From Siphonodentalium dalli (lineage: Eukaryota > Mollusca > Scaphopoda > Gadilida > Siphonodentaliidae), in the NCBI GenBank assembly GCA_032622095.1, contig CP136065.1:58091949-58155948 (forward strand): a DNA stretch of 64,000 bases. The letters run 5' to 3'. The notes beneath the pieces were generated by a model, which saw only the letters and a program-made list of their open reading frames with translations, was not told the origin of the DNA and did not search any database. Positions 22,460 through 43,220 of the stretch are shown here, piece after piece; the stretch's first letter is position 1, and the number at the start of each line of letters is the position of its first letter. A program made the position numbers and the translations under genes.

Positions 22460-22977
22460 TAGTGTTTCTCATCATGTTGGATCATTTATTATTTATTGGT
22501 ATGTTAGTTATGAATTGTTGGTGATTTGTAAATATGTAAATGGTTATATGGTTTGTATAAATGCAAATCTCACTGGTTTGATTGTTCACTGTGATAATAA
22601 ATATAATAATAAAATATAATCCATATATTGTAGATAAATGTGAACTAAATTATTTAATAATAAATGTCGAAGAGCCAACTCTAGTTTTAATCAGATTCCT
22701 AAACCGTGGTGGTGGAAGCAACAAAGGACACAATCTTCAGAAGAGTATTTTTCCCAATGTTAAAGTAGCATTCGGACGAGTCCATTGAGTTGGTCCTTAA
22801 GTTGCATTGACATGACCTGTTGTATGCATTGAACTGTTCACATGGATGCATACATTGCATTATAACGCAGAACTTCTGGATAATAATTGCAGCTAGATAA
22901 TTTTGATATTGGAATAAATTCAATATTGCAAATCAATCTATCTGTGATAAACTAATTCTACGATAATTTCAAACCTG
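22460..22977. other. Intergenic or intron DNA, nothing recognised
   Basis: AT-rich; short open frames on both strands without visible conservation. Confidence 0.45.
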
Positions 22978-23228
22978 TTAACCCTTTACCCAACAAAACC
23001 GGCCAAATAAAGCTTCAACAGCCTAAAATATCTTGGGTCTGTCTCAATAGAACCATACAAATATGGATATCATTGTAACCGGCTCCTTAACCACATTGTG
23101 ATAGTTACAGTTATGCCCTGTGCCAATGCATTCTCTTATATATGCGAGTCGACCATAGGTCGCCTCGCATATATAAGAGAATGCATTGGCCTAAAAAAAA
23201 ATCTTTTTTTAACACTTTTTACCATTTT
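22978..23228 (-). mobile_element. TTAA element, family A, reverse orientation, truncated
   Basis: TTAACCCTTTACCCAACAAA, then the single-copy arm (AGCTTCAACAGCCTAAAATA) and hairpin 23122-23190. It breaks off in the AT-rich spacer where a GTCCGTCC repeat begins. Confidence 0.85.
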
Positions 23229-23945
23229 TATGTGTACCCATACCATGTATGGTACACATAATGCCGACGTCCGGATCAACCATCCGTCGTTCGTCCGTCC
23301 GTCTGTCCGTCCGTCTGTCCGTCTGTCTGTAGACACTTGCTATCCGATTCATTTACTCGAATATTTTTTATCGGATCTTGTTCAAATTTTATGTGCATGT
23401 TTATGATGACACACTCCTCACCTGTATAGTTTTTGGTATCGATCGGTTGATCGGTTTAGAAATTATTAACACTTTGCATCCGCACATAGGCATGAGCTAT
23501 CCGATGCTGTAACCAAAGTATTTTTTGTCTGATTGTTTTCATATTTGATATGTAGGTTTATGATGACACACCCCTCACCTGTATAGTTTTTGGTATCGAT
23601 TAGTTGATCAGTTTAGAAAATAATTAACCCTTCACACACATGCTATCCAATGTAATAAGTTGAACATATTTCTTCTGATCTGCCTCATATTTCTTACCTA
23701 GGTTTTTCTTAGCACGGTCTTCATCTGTATGGTTTTTGGTATTATTTAATTAACCCTTTTCACTCTTAATGTTTACTTAGAACTCACGCAAGCTGCTATG
23801 ACTCAAAACATTTTTCATCTGATCTACACCAAATTTGGTACATGTGGTCCTCACCCCAAAATACAGATCGAGTTCAAATTTGGGTTTGATCCGATATATT
23901 TTAACAGAGTTATGGCCCTTTATAATTCAAGTGACTTATAATGTA
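23229..23945. repeat. GTCCGTCC-type dispersed repeat
   Basis: TGTGTACCCATACCATGTAT palindrome, CCGACGTCCGGATCAACC, then a GTCCGTCCGTCTGTCC run; later GTTTGATCCGATATATTTTA and CAGAGTTATGGCCC. Starts inside a family A element. Confidence 0.85.
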
Positions 23946-24846
23946 GTTCCATGAAATACACTGGTATATGGTGGAATGGTGGACAACTCTATTAGAAATA
24001 TAATGATGGTGTATGCCCATGCAGATTATAAACAGCTCAGGAAATGATTAATGACATCTGCTATTTAGCTATGGCCAAGTGGTTAGATGGATACCAAGAT
24101 AAACAAACAATATTATACTGATGGCTGGTTAATTGTCAAATTTGATAAATGACAGGAGGCTCTTGTTTATCTAATTTTGAAATTTCATTACAGGCTGCCT
24201 GATAATTGACCCATGACCTACACAATTGTCTTCTATATTCCATTGATATGCTTAGAAAATAATTAACCCTTTCCAAGTTTCCAACAGATTTATGCTATAA
24301 TGCACATGGGCTCTTCCTCATATGTCTTATCTTGGGTTATCTTCACACTATTAACTTCTATGGATTGTGGAATTGATTAATTGATTTTTGAAAAATATAT
24401 TAACCCTTCAGACAGATTCTTTTGATATTACATTAAAATAATGGCTAATAGCCAATATAATTTTTATATGCAATAGGTTACAAGCTGATAAATCTACATT
24501 ATTGTTTGTATTATGCAGAAACATATTAAATGAACCCTCTTGTTGAATCAGGTTCATTAGTTAATGAACATTCAATAAGACACCAATTGAATATGCTTAC
24601 AGATTATATGTGATGCATTATTTTGAAAATCAATATGGCAGATAATATTGCCAGGAACCTTATTTTCCCATCTGTTCATATTGTCATGGTTGACTGAATT
24701 TTGGGACCACAGAGTGCTTAAAAGATTAACAGTGAAGGTTATGTGTTTTAGTCTGCAAGCTACATGTAAAATATTGTTATGTCTTGAAACCATTTGATTC
24801 AGTGTTACTTTCCTTTAAATTAACTATGGTAATCTTTTCGATTTAG

Positions 24847-24903
24847 GGATCATTGGGGCCAGCATCCACACCATATAATGGCTGTATAACATTATATAGA
24901 TAA
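24847..24903 (+). CDS. Second candidate last exon for GBF1, or decayed exon copy
   Basis: The acceptor CGATTTAG is followed by GGATC, as at 17051, and later bases (ATCCACACCATATAATGG) resemble the exon's right part (ATACACACAATATGACAG). In phase 0 it would encode GSLGPASTPYNGCITLYR and stop. I cannot decide between a duplicated terminal exon and chance. Confidence 0.15.
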   Translation, partial: GSLGPASTPYNGCITLYR

Positions 24904-24972
24904 CACTTTTGAATTGTATAAACTACATGCATTTTTGACATGATTGATAAACAAATAATAACTGGGAAGAAT

Positions 24973-24994
24973 GGGGGGGGGGGGGGGGGGGGGG
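24973..24994. repeat. Poly-G tract, 22 bases
   Basis: Uninterrupted G run. A matching C run of 14 lies at 25230-25243, so the two could pair or each form a G-quadruplex. Confidence 0.95.
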
Positions 24995-25229
24995 TCATTG
25001 AAGTTCAAATTAAATATGAGATGGAATCCCACATGTTGTTCTAAGCAGTCTGGCTTGTCAACTAATTATAATTTCTCTTTAGAAGTGAATGAGATTTGAA
25101 TAGCTGGTAGTTTTGTTTCCAATGAGCTAACTTCAACTTATAAACATATCCTCAGAAATAACTAAACCATTGGATCTCACATAGAGAGGTCCTTGGATGA
25201 ATAAGGATAGAGTTATTAGATTTAGAACA

Positions 25230-25243
25230 CCCCCCCCCCCCCC
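25230..25243. repeat. Poly-C tract, 14 bases
   Basis: Uninterrupted C run 236 bases right of the poly-G tract. Confidence 0.95.
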
Positions 25244-25423
25244 ACTTCGCAACCACAAATACTTTAACCCCTTCTTAAGACAAATTATTTGAGCTATTGA
25301 ATTCAAGATAGTGCTGATATATGGATACCTGTGTTCATATCTTTGATAAATTATCAGTTATAGCTAATCGCTATCGCCCGGGTATGGGTTAAACATCTGC
25401 CGATCGTGATCGGCCTCTCGTTT

Positions 25424-25562
25424 CTTACATTCTTTAACAATTTTATAATTTTTAATGTGTTAAGCCAATGCATTCTCTTATATATGCGAGGCGACCTATG
25501 GTCGACTCGCATATATAAGAGAATGCATTGGCACAGGGCCGTTCTGTTGGGTAAAGGGTTAA
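25424..25562 (-). mobile_element. Half of a TTAA family A element
   Basis: Spacer TTTCTTACATTCTTTAACAA, hairpin 25464-25532 and end CTGTTGGGTAAAGGGTTAA; the other half is missing. Confidence 0.85.
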
Positions 25563-25800
25563 ATCCCATCAACTAACACTTTATTGACATAAATACAAGT
25601 TGATTTTGCTTCACTTTGAAGACGGCTGCCATCTTTTATCAATTGAAAACAAGAAACATCATGATGCAACCATAAAAGCAATGCGTTAAGCCTTACGTTG
25701 TGTTGAAAATAGAATCTTTCTGTTACGTGCATTAACAGATAAAACGTATTGGACGCATCACAGACGTCTGAATACCTTAGTGTTAATGTCAAATTTCAAC
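25563..25800 (-). repeat. Family L dispersed repeat, reverse copy
   Basis: GGCTGCCATCTTTTATCAAT, AATAGAATCTTTCTGTTACG and GCATTAACAGATAAAACG correspond to reversed motifs at 45960-46160 and 58600-58746. Confidence 0.65.
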
Positions 25801-26049
25801 GCAACGGACTCATCTGAATGCTACTTAAATATGAATGTGTTCCGGCATAGGACGAGGGCTGCTGAGGGGGCTGGAGCTCACAGCTTTGCTAGTTATGCTT
25901 ATTGAATCATGCAAGCCTTCGCTGGATGTGCATCTATAACATATATGCCCCACTTTATGCCTTTCTCGGTTATGCAACTAACTTTGCTACATTGCCAGGT
26001 TTTCTCCAAAGGTGATAAAGTACAACTGACAAGAAATGGTACATGATGT

Positions 26050-26533
26050 TAGGGATGTAGACCGGACTGCAAAAAAACAGTACGGTTCGCAGTCCAGGGC
26101 GGTTGATCGGTCCACCCATGTCGGTCCGTTACTGTACCGGTTCACAAACTTTAATACATAGATGTATGCCTAGCTTAAGTACCGGGCCAATACCATGTCA
26201 ACTAGCCCTCATCTGCATTTCAATGTACTAAATATAGGTCAAAAATCGCCATATACTAGCCAATAGTTGGCAATATCTAACTTGAAGTGTATCTACATCA
26301 ATACTGGTATGGCAGTACACATACTTGCATGTCAGAAATTGACCAGTCTGGAATATATTCAGTTGGCAATGCTGAAGCTTATTATACCAAAGTAACATTT
26401 AACACATGTCCCACCATTTAGTGTATTTTATAATGATTGGACCTGGATCACCGAGAGCTGGTCCGGACCTGACTGGACTGCCTCTTCACTGGACCAGACC
26501 ACCACTTTCGGTCCGGTCCGGTCCACATCCCAA
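26050..26533. mobile_element. hAT-like element, 484 bp, near-identical 8-bp flanks
   Basis: TTAGGGATGTAGACCGGAC at the left, GGTCCGGTCCACATCCCAA at the right. Flanks CATGATGT and CATGATTT agree in 7 of 8. Subterminal GGTCCG/CGGACC repeats. Confidence 0.82.
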
Positions 26534-26565
26534 CATGATTTTATTCAAAACTGAACCATTGTTGT

Positions 26566-26820
26566 TTAACCCTTTCTATGCTATTTACTCATTGATGAGT
26601 AGTTACCTTAGGAAATGTTCAAATAATAAATTCAATAAACATAGGCCATTTGTTGAACTTATTATCTGAACATATCCCCACCAATGAATAAAAATCCTGC
26701 ACTTGTATTATCTGTCATCTGCTTATATTTCCTGAACATCCCTCCAGGTGGATAATAGGACATTCCAATGTATACTTTCATAACTAGTGGGAGAATCCAT
26801 TTAGTAAACAAAGGGTTGAA
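26566..26820. mobile_element. TTAA family F element, near full length
   Basis: TTAACCCTTTCTATGCTATT to AAACAAAGGGTTGAA. Contains TGATGAGTAGTTACCTTAGG, the inner pair AATAAATTCAATAAAC / GTTGAACTTATTATCTG and TTCCTGAACATCCCTCCAGG. Confidence 0.88.
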
Positions 26821-27279
26821 CTGCATGTAATCGGCCATCAATAAGTCAGCTTTTACCGCTATAACTAAAATCCATTATCTCAATAGGAGGAAAGGATGCA
26901 TTACGTTTAACAGACCCCCTTATAAACATTTAGGAAATAAAACCATGTGGCTCCCTTTTAGGGTTCTTTTCCCCTATCCCTTATTTCCCCTCTGACACAT
27001 TCCCCTATCCGATCCACATGTTTCCTGTCACCTGTTTATCTACCACTAAATAAAACCAACAGTGATTGATAAAAGAAATGATTTTATTTGCCAACAATGA
27101 CCACTTGCAAGCCATTTTAAGGAATTTAATACTTTTCAAGGAGACACACATCGAGAGTTCTTTTATCATGATTTATGACACAAACCAACATGTAATTAAC
27201 ATGTTTAACATATATTAAAATTTTATTAAAATTGAGATATCATGATTTATCACCCAAAAGATGTTAATTAAGATGTCAA

Positions 27280-27735
27280 CTTTTTTTATGTTTACCCATA
27301 CCATAGTATGGTAAACAAAGTGTCGACGTCCGGATTGACCACTCGTTGTTCCGTCCGTCCATCTGTCCGTAGACACTTTGGTGCGATAACAACAATATTC
27401 TATCTGGTCGGAACCAAATTTTGTATATGAATTTCTCAGCTCATAAGACAGATCGAAGTTAAAATATGGGTTTGATCCGACTATTTTTAACTGAGTTATG
27501 GCCCTTTTTCGAAAAAATTTTTTAGATTGAATTCCTTGCTCAATTTAACACCAAAAAAAAAAATAGAATAAAATAAATTTTTTATAATACTTAAAAACAA
27601 ATTTTAATTTTAATTTAATGTAGATTGAACTCCTTGCTCAATTTAAAAAAAAAAAATTCAAGTTAACAAAATTCGAAAAACTAATACCATTATAACTCTG
27701 CCAAGGGTACCCCGAGCTACCACCCCAAATTTGGT
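27280..27735. repeat. GTCCGTCC-type dispersed repeat
   Basis: TGTTTACCCATACCATAGTA, GTGTCGACGTCCGGATTGAC, CCGTCCGTCC, then GGGTTTGATCCGACTATT and GAGTTATGGCCC. Confidence 0.85.
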
Positions 27736-28189
27736 TTAAATCAGTGCAAAATCTTGTGTTATGTACTTGTAATTTTTTTTGTAGCGATATTAAACCCAAT
27801 TCACCAATTCCTCCCATGCCTTTGGACTACTTACCTATTAATATGGCTATATCATTTTCTGATGTCTCTTATGCCAATGTTCAGATAAAGAAAGCTATGG
27901 TATCTAATTTTTTTTTTTTATTTGCAACAATACACATGGCATGCTATTAACAGTAGACTAGAAAATATTTGATGCATTGCAGTATATCACTCAGTATATC
28001 ACTCTGCAGATGGTCTGAGGTTATTATAACTGTTATAGGTTTAATAAAGATGCCAAGGTTTATCATAAACAATGCCAGTGATTAGTTGGCAGCTCTGCTA
28101 TATAATTGATAATGGGTCAGCAGTGGTGGGCTAATAATATTCATGGCTGTGTTGGTAGAATTTGATACATTATCATTGTAAACTTAAAC

Positions 28190-29035
28190 GTATTACACAT
28201 TATTATAGACAATAGTCGACGTTATTAAACATTAGTATTATAGTATAGACATAATAGTCAACGTATTTACACATTATTATAGACATAATAGTCGACGTTA
28301 TTACACATTAGTATTATAGTATAGGCATAATAGTCGACGCATTACACATATATACATAATATTCGACGTTATTACACATTATAGACAATAGTCGACGTTA
28401 TTACACATTATATACATAATAGTCGACGCATTACACATAGACATAATAGTTGACGTTATTACACATTATAGACATAATAGTCGACGTATTACACATATTA
28501 TAGACATAATAGTCGACGTTATTACACATACTATATACATAATAGTCGACGTATTACACATATTATAGACAATAGTCCAAGTTATTACACATATTGTTGT
28601 AGACGTAATATAGTCTACGTTTTACACATTATTATAGACATAATAGTCGACGTTATGACACATTAGTATAGACATAATAGTCGACGTTATTACACATTAT
28701 TATAGACATAATAGTCGAAGTTATTACATATATTATTATAGACATAGTAGTCGACGTATTACACATTATTATAGACATAATAGCCGACGTATTACCCATA
28801 GACATAATAGTCGACGTATTACATATATTACAGACATAATAGTCGACGTATTAAACATATAATTATAGACATAATAGTAGACGTTATTACACATTAATAT
28901 AGACATAATAGTCGACGTATTACACATATTATTATAGACATAATAGTCGACGTTATTACACATATTATTATAGACGTAATAGTCGACGTATTACCAATAT
29001 TATTATAGACGTAATAGTCGACGTTATTTCGCCTC
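28190..29035. repeat. AT-rich satellite array with GTCGAC in most units
   Basis: Units of roughly 28 to 45 bases built on ATAGACATAATAGTCGACGT then TATTACACATTA repeat about 25 times, with insertions such as TATTAT. It ends abruptly at GTTATTTCGCC. Open frames over it are a by-product of composition. Confidence 0.93.
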
Positions 29036-29210
29036 CCTTGTCACGCATAACAGGAAAAGCGTAGAGACTTTTAACTGAATTGTAACATATACTTTTACGT
29101 TGGTGTCCATATTATATGTATATGTATGGCCGACTATCGAACTCGGACTAGCGAACCCACGGAATATTGAAACTTCGGTCTTGCGAACCCTCGGACTAAC
29201 GTGCTGTCTC

Positions 29211-29428
29211 CGAGAGCATGACGCTCGATCTTTACCATGCATGACGATCAGTTTCGGGTATAGAACAAGTACCAGTTTCAATGGGATAGGATATGTTTTA
29301 TTATTACCTACTGGGTATGTAAACTTTCGGAATAAAGAACTCGATTAAAATTTCACATTCGATACTGGTGTTATACCCGAAACTGATCGTCATGCATGAT
29401 AAAGGTCGAGCGTCGTGCTATCACTGTC
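29211..29428. repeat. Foldback with ~70-base arms upstream of alpha-tubulin
   Basis: CATGCATGACGATCAGTTTC at about 29237 pairs with GAAACTGATCGTCATGCATG at 29379. The arms continue outward through CGCTCGATCTTTAC and inward to GGTATAGAACAAGTACCAG. Confidence 0.88.
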
Positions 29429-29989
29429 TAGTATAAATATTAAAGAGCGTTCCCAATAATATTAAAGAGCGTTCCTAATAATAGTATGTTTAGATTGATC
29501 GCATCAAAGCTTCTCTTCCAACATTGGTTATTACAGGCAGCTAAGCTTTAAAAGACTATAGTGCCTATGGGTATACTTTTGGAATAAAACAAACTTCGGA
29601 ATAACGAATCTTCAGGAATAAGACCATTCGGAATAAAAACATAACCGCCGGGAAGAGATTTCCAGAATAATATGAACAAAATGTTTAGGCCTATATTTGT
29701 TGACGGCTAACAGTTGGTGTGAATATACGTTTGTGAAAACTCGGAATTAATTTGCCCAGATACCAAAATTCCAAACAGCATGAAAAGGGCATATAACGTG
29801 CCGTAACTTGGGGGTATATTCCTCCAAAGATTCAAACACAACACTTCGACTAATATATTCTCATATATCCCATATTTACGTTCGCCCCAATTTGTCCAAT
29901 AATCCAATTCATGAGAATAATTTATTTTAAACATATCGACACCGACAGTCCGATATACAGAAGCATCGCCTTCCATCCCATTATCGTAT

Positions 29990-30084
29990 TTATTCTCACC
30001 AAGACTCCATAGACGTCGGTGTGAGCTTTAATTCTGCTGCTGTATTCGGAATTCTGAGATTACCGACATCCTCTACAACTCAAA
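29990..30084 (+). promoter_or_regulatory. Probable 5' untranslated exon 1 / promoter-proximal part of alpha-tubulin
   Basis: This stretch directly precedes the ATG at 30085 and is free of the repeats that fill neighbouring DNA. I see no convincing TATA box at a fixed distance, so the transcription start is not placed. A long foldback lies at 29211-29428, roughly 650 bases upstream. Confidence 0.3.
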
Positions 30085-38655
<8,571 letters not shown>

Positions 38656-39175
38656 AGAGTGACTCCGAGGGACCAAATACATTGTTTTTTAATGTCTATT
38701 TATCAAGCTTCGTTTATATAACTCCCGCTCCCTATCTTGGTTCTTATGCAGCTAAATACATTGGAATATCTACTCATAACGGGCTTACCTGGATTTTCAG
38801 GAATCGGATGTCAATTGGTTAGACAACAGATATATCATGTAGACAATCGTTGAGCACATATATTAAGCTTCTCTTTTTGGTGGTATATCATAACCCAATT
38901 AGGAAAACTTACCTCTGAAATATTAATGAAAGTGAGGCACCATGAATTGATTTTATTTTAGTAGTGACAATTAAGCAAGAATCAAAATTTAACTTTCTGA
39001 AAGTGCTTTTGATACATCATGACAGTTGACTCAAACTATATTATATTTGTTGTCATCAAGTACCACAATAATGTGTTCAAAAGGCCTGGGCCTTGTATAT
39101 TCTCATAGTTATCTTACCATACAGCATGTTGTGTATTCAGCATTTTCGTTAACAATATTATTATTATCTGCTTTC

Positions 39176-39181
39176 ATTAAA
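39176..39181 (+). terminator. Possible alpha-tubulin poly(A) signal ATTAAA
   Basis: I find no AATAAA between the stop codon at 38655 and the next repeat at 39225. ATTAAA about 520 bases after the stop is the only usual variant noticed. Confidence 0.2.
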
Positions 39182-39224
39182 CAGTACTCAATCATAATTA
39201 TCCTGATTTTCCTAAATCCAGTTT

Positions 39225-39677
39225 TTAAAGGTACTCAATCCTATTCGATTCCATATCATTAGATTCCAACAACAACAACAACATTTTCTGAAATGCCACT
39301 TCAGTTTTCAGAATTGATTAATTGCCTAAAAATAATGTTAACCACAGTCAACTATAGTATAGAATTGCCTAAAAATAATGTTAACCACAGTCAACTATAG
39401 TATAGAATTGCCTAAACCGTGTTATTTATCAACATTTTGTTCATCGGAATCTGGCCAGATTGTCACATATCTATACATACAAAGCCACTTGATTTTAGAG
39501 TTATCCATCTTTTTGCCAGTCTATAAAAAATTACACATATTGAGAAATAAAAAATTTCATAAATTGATATCTGATCACTGAGCTTAGATGGGTGGGTTGA
39601 TCAACTCGAATAAAATATTTTTACCCCGCCAAAGAAAGAGTAACTTGGGAGCGTTGATTCGGATTATGCATCTTTAA
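39225..39677 (+). mobile_element. Family H element, ~450 bp
   Basis: TTAAAGGTACTCAATCCTAT to GGATTATGCATCTTTAA. A phrase of about 50 bases (AATGTTAACCACAGTCAACT) is locally duplicated at 39332 and 39376. Confidence 0.88.
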
Positions 39678-39913
39678 AGGCACTCACAATTTCTGTATAA
39701 ATTCTTTTGCATCATCAGCAAGTTGAAAAGCTTCTGTTAGAATAATTTGAATACCTCGATGGTGTTGTTACCAGGGAATTATCAGGAAACATGCACACAA
39801 GTAATAAAAATAGAAAGGTTTAGACATTTTTAGCATAGGAAAAAAAAATACACTTGCTGCCAAAGGAACAATTATAATTCAGCAACTTAAAATTCTCACT
39901 GTCTTACTACTTT

Positions 39914-40332
39914 CATGACAGGAGAGGCGCTGGCACAACACTAAAAACCCTGCGCCAATGCATTCTCTTATATATGTTAGTTAACCATAGGTCGCCTCAC
40001 ATATATAAGATAAATGCATTGGCCTAACAATTTTTTATAAATTTTTCTGAACATTCTTTAATAATTTTTATCATTTTTTTCTTACATTCTTTAACAATTT
40101 TTATCATTTTTTATAATTTGTTCTTATTTCTATAACAATTTTATCATTTTTTTTTTATCATTATTTCTTACATTCTTTAACATTTGTTTATAATTTTTTT
40201 CATTTTTTCTTACATTCTTTAACAATTATAAAAAATAATATAAAATTTTCTCTTGTATATGCGAGGCAACATATGGTCGACTCTTATAAAAGAATGCAAA
40301 AATTCAAGAAGCTCCCATCATAAAAGGGTTAA
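39914..40332 (+). mobile_element. TTAA family C element with an expanded AT-rich spacer
   Basis: TTCATGACAGGAGAGGCGCT, hairpin 39955-40022, then repeated TTTCTTACATTCTTTAACAA phrases, a decayed second hairpin near 40250-40300, and CATAAAAGGGTTAA. Confidence 0.75.
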
Positions 40333-40740
40333 AGTGACCAATATCTTTAGAATCTTTCAAATAATATAGTACTCATGCCTTCAACTTTATATATTTACAC
40401 ACTAAGTGTTGTCATCACTAAATCCAGCATTCTGATTGGTCGGCGCCCACGTGGCTAGCTGCAGTTATTTCTCGGTGAATGCGCAACGCATCATAACACC
40501 AAGCTCATAACACCATCGATACGTCATTGGGTTTGGAAAGACGAACGCGTAATGTTTTGGGCGCATTTGGACTCGCGCAGGATTGACTTAATACATCATC
40601 GGGTTTCAATATGAAGAGAAATTGTACTTATTAACTTTTGCCAAGGGTGCTATTGGGTATTTTGGGCTGATCTTGTCGCGATACACTTTTCGATTTAAAT
40701 ACATTTACAAAAGTGGCTTTTTCGCTAAATGTATATAAAT

Positions 40741-40901
40741 ATAAGGATTAACTGTCATGTGGACTATTTTTATGGAGATGTAACCGTGAGGTAAGTGGTC
40801 ATAACTTGTATGTAAAACCCTTTGGGTTTTACACAAGTTATGTCCACTTACCTCACGGTTACATCTCCATAAAAACAGTCCACATGACAGTTAATCCTTA
40901 T
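40741..40901. repeat. 161-base near-perfect palindrome
   Basis: ATAAGGATTAACTGTCATGT and ACATGACAGTTAATCCTTAT are the outer ends; the arms continue through GGAGATGTAACCGTGAGGTA to a centre at AACCCTTTGGGTTT. Confidence 0.93.
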
Positions 40902-40980
40902 GAATATGTATATGAACACTAAGTTTGTGCCATTCTAGAATTCCAGGTATGTGGGTCGCTTACTCTAGTATTATTGTCTT

Positions 40981-41520
40981 CAAAAGCCCACTTAATTTCC
41001 GAATGCCCAGATCACATTATACACAACATATTCCATATGATATACCATTTGGAAGAGGAACAAAAAATATATATATTCCACCAGAATATGGAACAGCTGT
41101 GGCTCAGATTCACCCCAAGACTTCCCCTGCTATTTACCTCATAGTTCACATCTAAGAGATTGAGTTATTCCCCTTCCATTGTGAATAATAAATTGGAAGT
41201 ACAGACCAAATCAAAAATAAGCACAGAACACATGTCGGTACCTTGACAAAAACAACATGTTCATTAGACCAGACAATGTTTTGGAGATGCCTCTTTCAAA
41301 ATGTATACAGTAATGCCCTAATTAATCGACTTCTTAACCACAGCAGAGAGCTTTCCGATGAATGGCAACAAGCCATATTTCCGACTAAATCCTGAAAAGT
41401 TACCCATAATTCTGCTGTGGTTTAGAAGTCGATTAATTAGGGAATTACTTTACAATATGGAATATGGTGTATTTAATGTGATCTGGGGTTTCGATAATTA
41501 AGTGGGCCTTTAATAAACAC
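40981..41520. mobile_element. Element with ~60-base inverted ends, split by a family E insertion
   Basis: AAAGCCCACTTAATTTCCGA and CCAGATCACATTATACAC at the left pair with GTGATCTGGGG and AATTAAGTGGGCCTTT at the right. Confidence 0.75.
41308..41449. mobile_element. Family E palindrome with one arm shortened by about 70 bases
   Basis: CAGTAATGCCCTAATTAATC to GATTAATTAGGGAATTACTT; one arm lacks the stretch from GAATTATGGG to the centre. Confidence 0.88.
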
Positions 41521-41997
41521 ACTTACCGATAACACAGTTAAATATAAAATGTTAAAGTAATAGAAGGGCTCCTTTGAATGAGCTCATAGTGGTGAACATA
41601 CATACTCAATTTCATTAACATTGGGCTATGTACATAACTCAGCTACCAAGTTGGACTGATAAATGAATGGTGGGGGTAGTATTTCCAGAGAAAGGAAGAT
41701 AACTCAACCGAAAATTTAATCAACATCAAAGGAAATCTGTTGGAAATTCAACATCAGGGTATAACTGTGAAATGGTTGTTCTATTAGAATTCTCCTTGTG
41801 CTTACATGCAAAAAAATGTGTGGCTTTGTGTAAGCGGATTTGGAATATGGAAGTATTTGGTTAGGTCTTGGGCATCTGCTTCATAGAACAATATTTTTAT
41901 GCTCTGCTATATGGTCATGGTACATATCGGGTCAGCGAAATCCAGAAATTGACACACTGAACATCAATTTAGGCACTAAACCATTTCAGGATTTCCC

Positions 41998-42351
41998 TTA
42001 ACCCTTTACCCAACAGAAGGGCCCTGTGCCAATGCATTCTCTTATATATGCGAGTCGACCATAGGTCGCCTCGCATATATAAGAGAATGCATTGGCTTAA
42101 CACATTAAAAACTATAAAATTGTTAAAGAATGTAAGAAGGCCAATGCATTCTCTTATATATGCGAGGCGACCTATGGTCGACTCGCATATATAAGAGAAT
42201 GCATTGGCACAGAGCATAACTGTAACTATCACAATGTGGTCAAGAAGCCGGTTCCAATGATATCCATATTTGTATGGTTCTATTGAGACAGACCGAAGAT
42301 ATTTTAGGCTGTTGAAGCTTTATTTGGCCGGTTTGTTAGGTAAAGGGTTAA
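41998..42351 (+). mobile_element. TTAA double-hairpin element, family A, full length (354 bp)
   Basis: TTAACCCTTTACCCAACAGA to GTTAGGTAAAGGGTTAA; hairpins 42027-42095 and 42140-42208. Confidence 0.93.
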
Positions 42352-42357
42352 CCAGTA

Positions 42358-43123
42358 CAAGCCTGAGTTTAGTGTGCCTGCCATTTGCAGAATGAGGTCC
42401 CCAGATGCTGAAATTAGTGATGCTAGCCTGCTATGCGGGACCTCATTCTGCTTTGGCCTCATCTTCTCTGGAAAGTTTCTTTATTATCAAATGTCTATAG
42501 AACTTCGTCACATAGATTCTATTTCTTTTTTAGTTTGGTTTCTCTATATCCCCAAATTGGCAGACGACACATTGCATAATCAAGGTTCCCAATGGCTGTA
42601 CACACAATATTCACCATTTGGGAACTTCAATCGGAGTCTATACACTAAGTAAATTTTATCCCCTATTGGGAACAAGCCTGAGTTTAGTGTGCCAGTCATT
42701 TGCAGAATGAGGTCCCAGGGGGTGAATTTAATGACGCTATCCCGCATAGTGGGCTAGCATAACTAAATTCACCCTCTGGGACCTCATTCTGCTAAAGCCT
42801 CATATTCCCTGGAAAGGTTCTCTATTATAAAATTTATAAACAAACTTCTTTACATAGATTCTATTTCTTTTTTAAAATAGTCTCTCTATATCCCCACATT
42901 GGCAGACGACACATTGCATGATCAAGGTTCCCAATGGGTCACAATATTCACCATTTGGGAACTTCAATCTGAGTCTATGTCTCCCATAGCAGATGAGGCC
43001 ATGCAGAATGAGGTTCCCAGAGCGTGAATTTAGTGATGCTAGTCCACTATGCGGATAGCGTCACTAAATCCACCCTCTGGGGACCTCATTCTGCAAATGA
43101 CAGGTACACTGAACTCAGACTTG
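42358..43123. mobile_element. Two family D large elements in tandem (42358-42670 and 42673-43123)
   Basis: Each starts CAAGCCTGAGTTTAGTGTGC. The first has a shortened hairpin at 42387-42452 and the interior with CAAGGTTCCCAATGGCTG. The second has hairpins 42700-42793 and 43001-43095 and ends AACTCAGACTTG. Confidence 0.8.
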
Positions 43124-43220
43124 AACCTGTATATGGCAGTGTTCATTTCAAAAATGACAGGGGATAGTCATATAATGTACTGTCATTTTTTAAATGAACA
43201 CTGCTACCTACAGGTTCAAT
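43124..43220. repeat. Foldback with ~38-base arms
   Basis: GAACCTGTATATGGCAGTGT and TTCATTT pair with AAATGAACACTGCTACCTAC and AGGTTC around a spacer GGGGATAGTCATATAATG. Confidence 0.85.

Noticed and set aside
28190-29035. CRISPR array
   Set aside because: Units vary in length and the spacers are not unique; this is an animal satellite.
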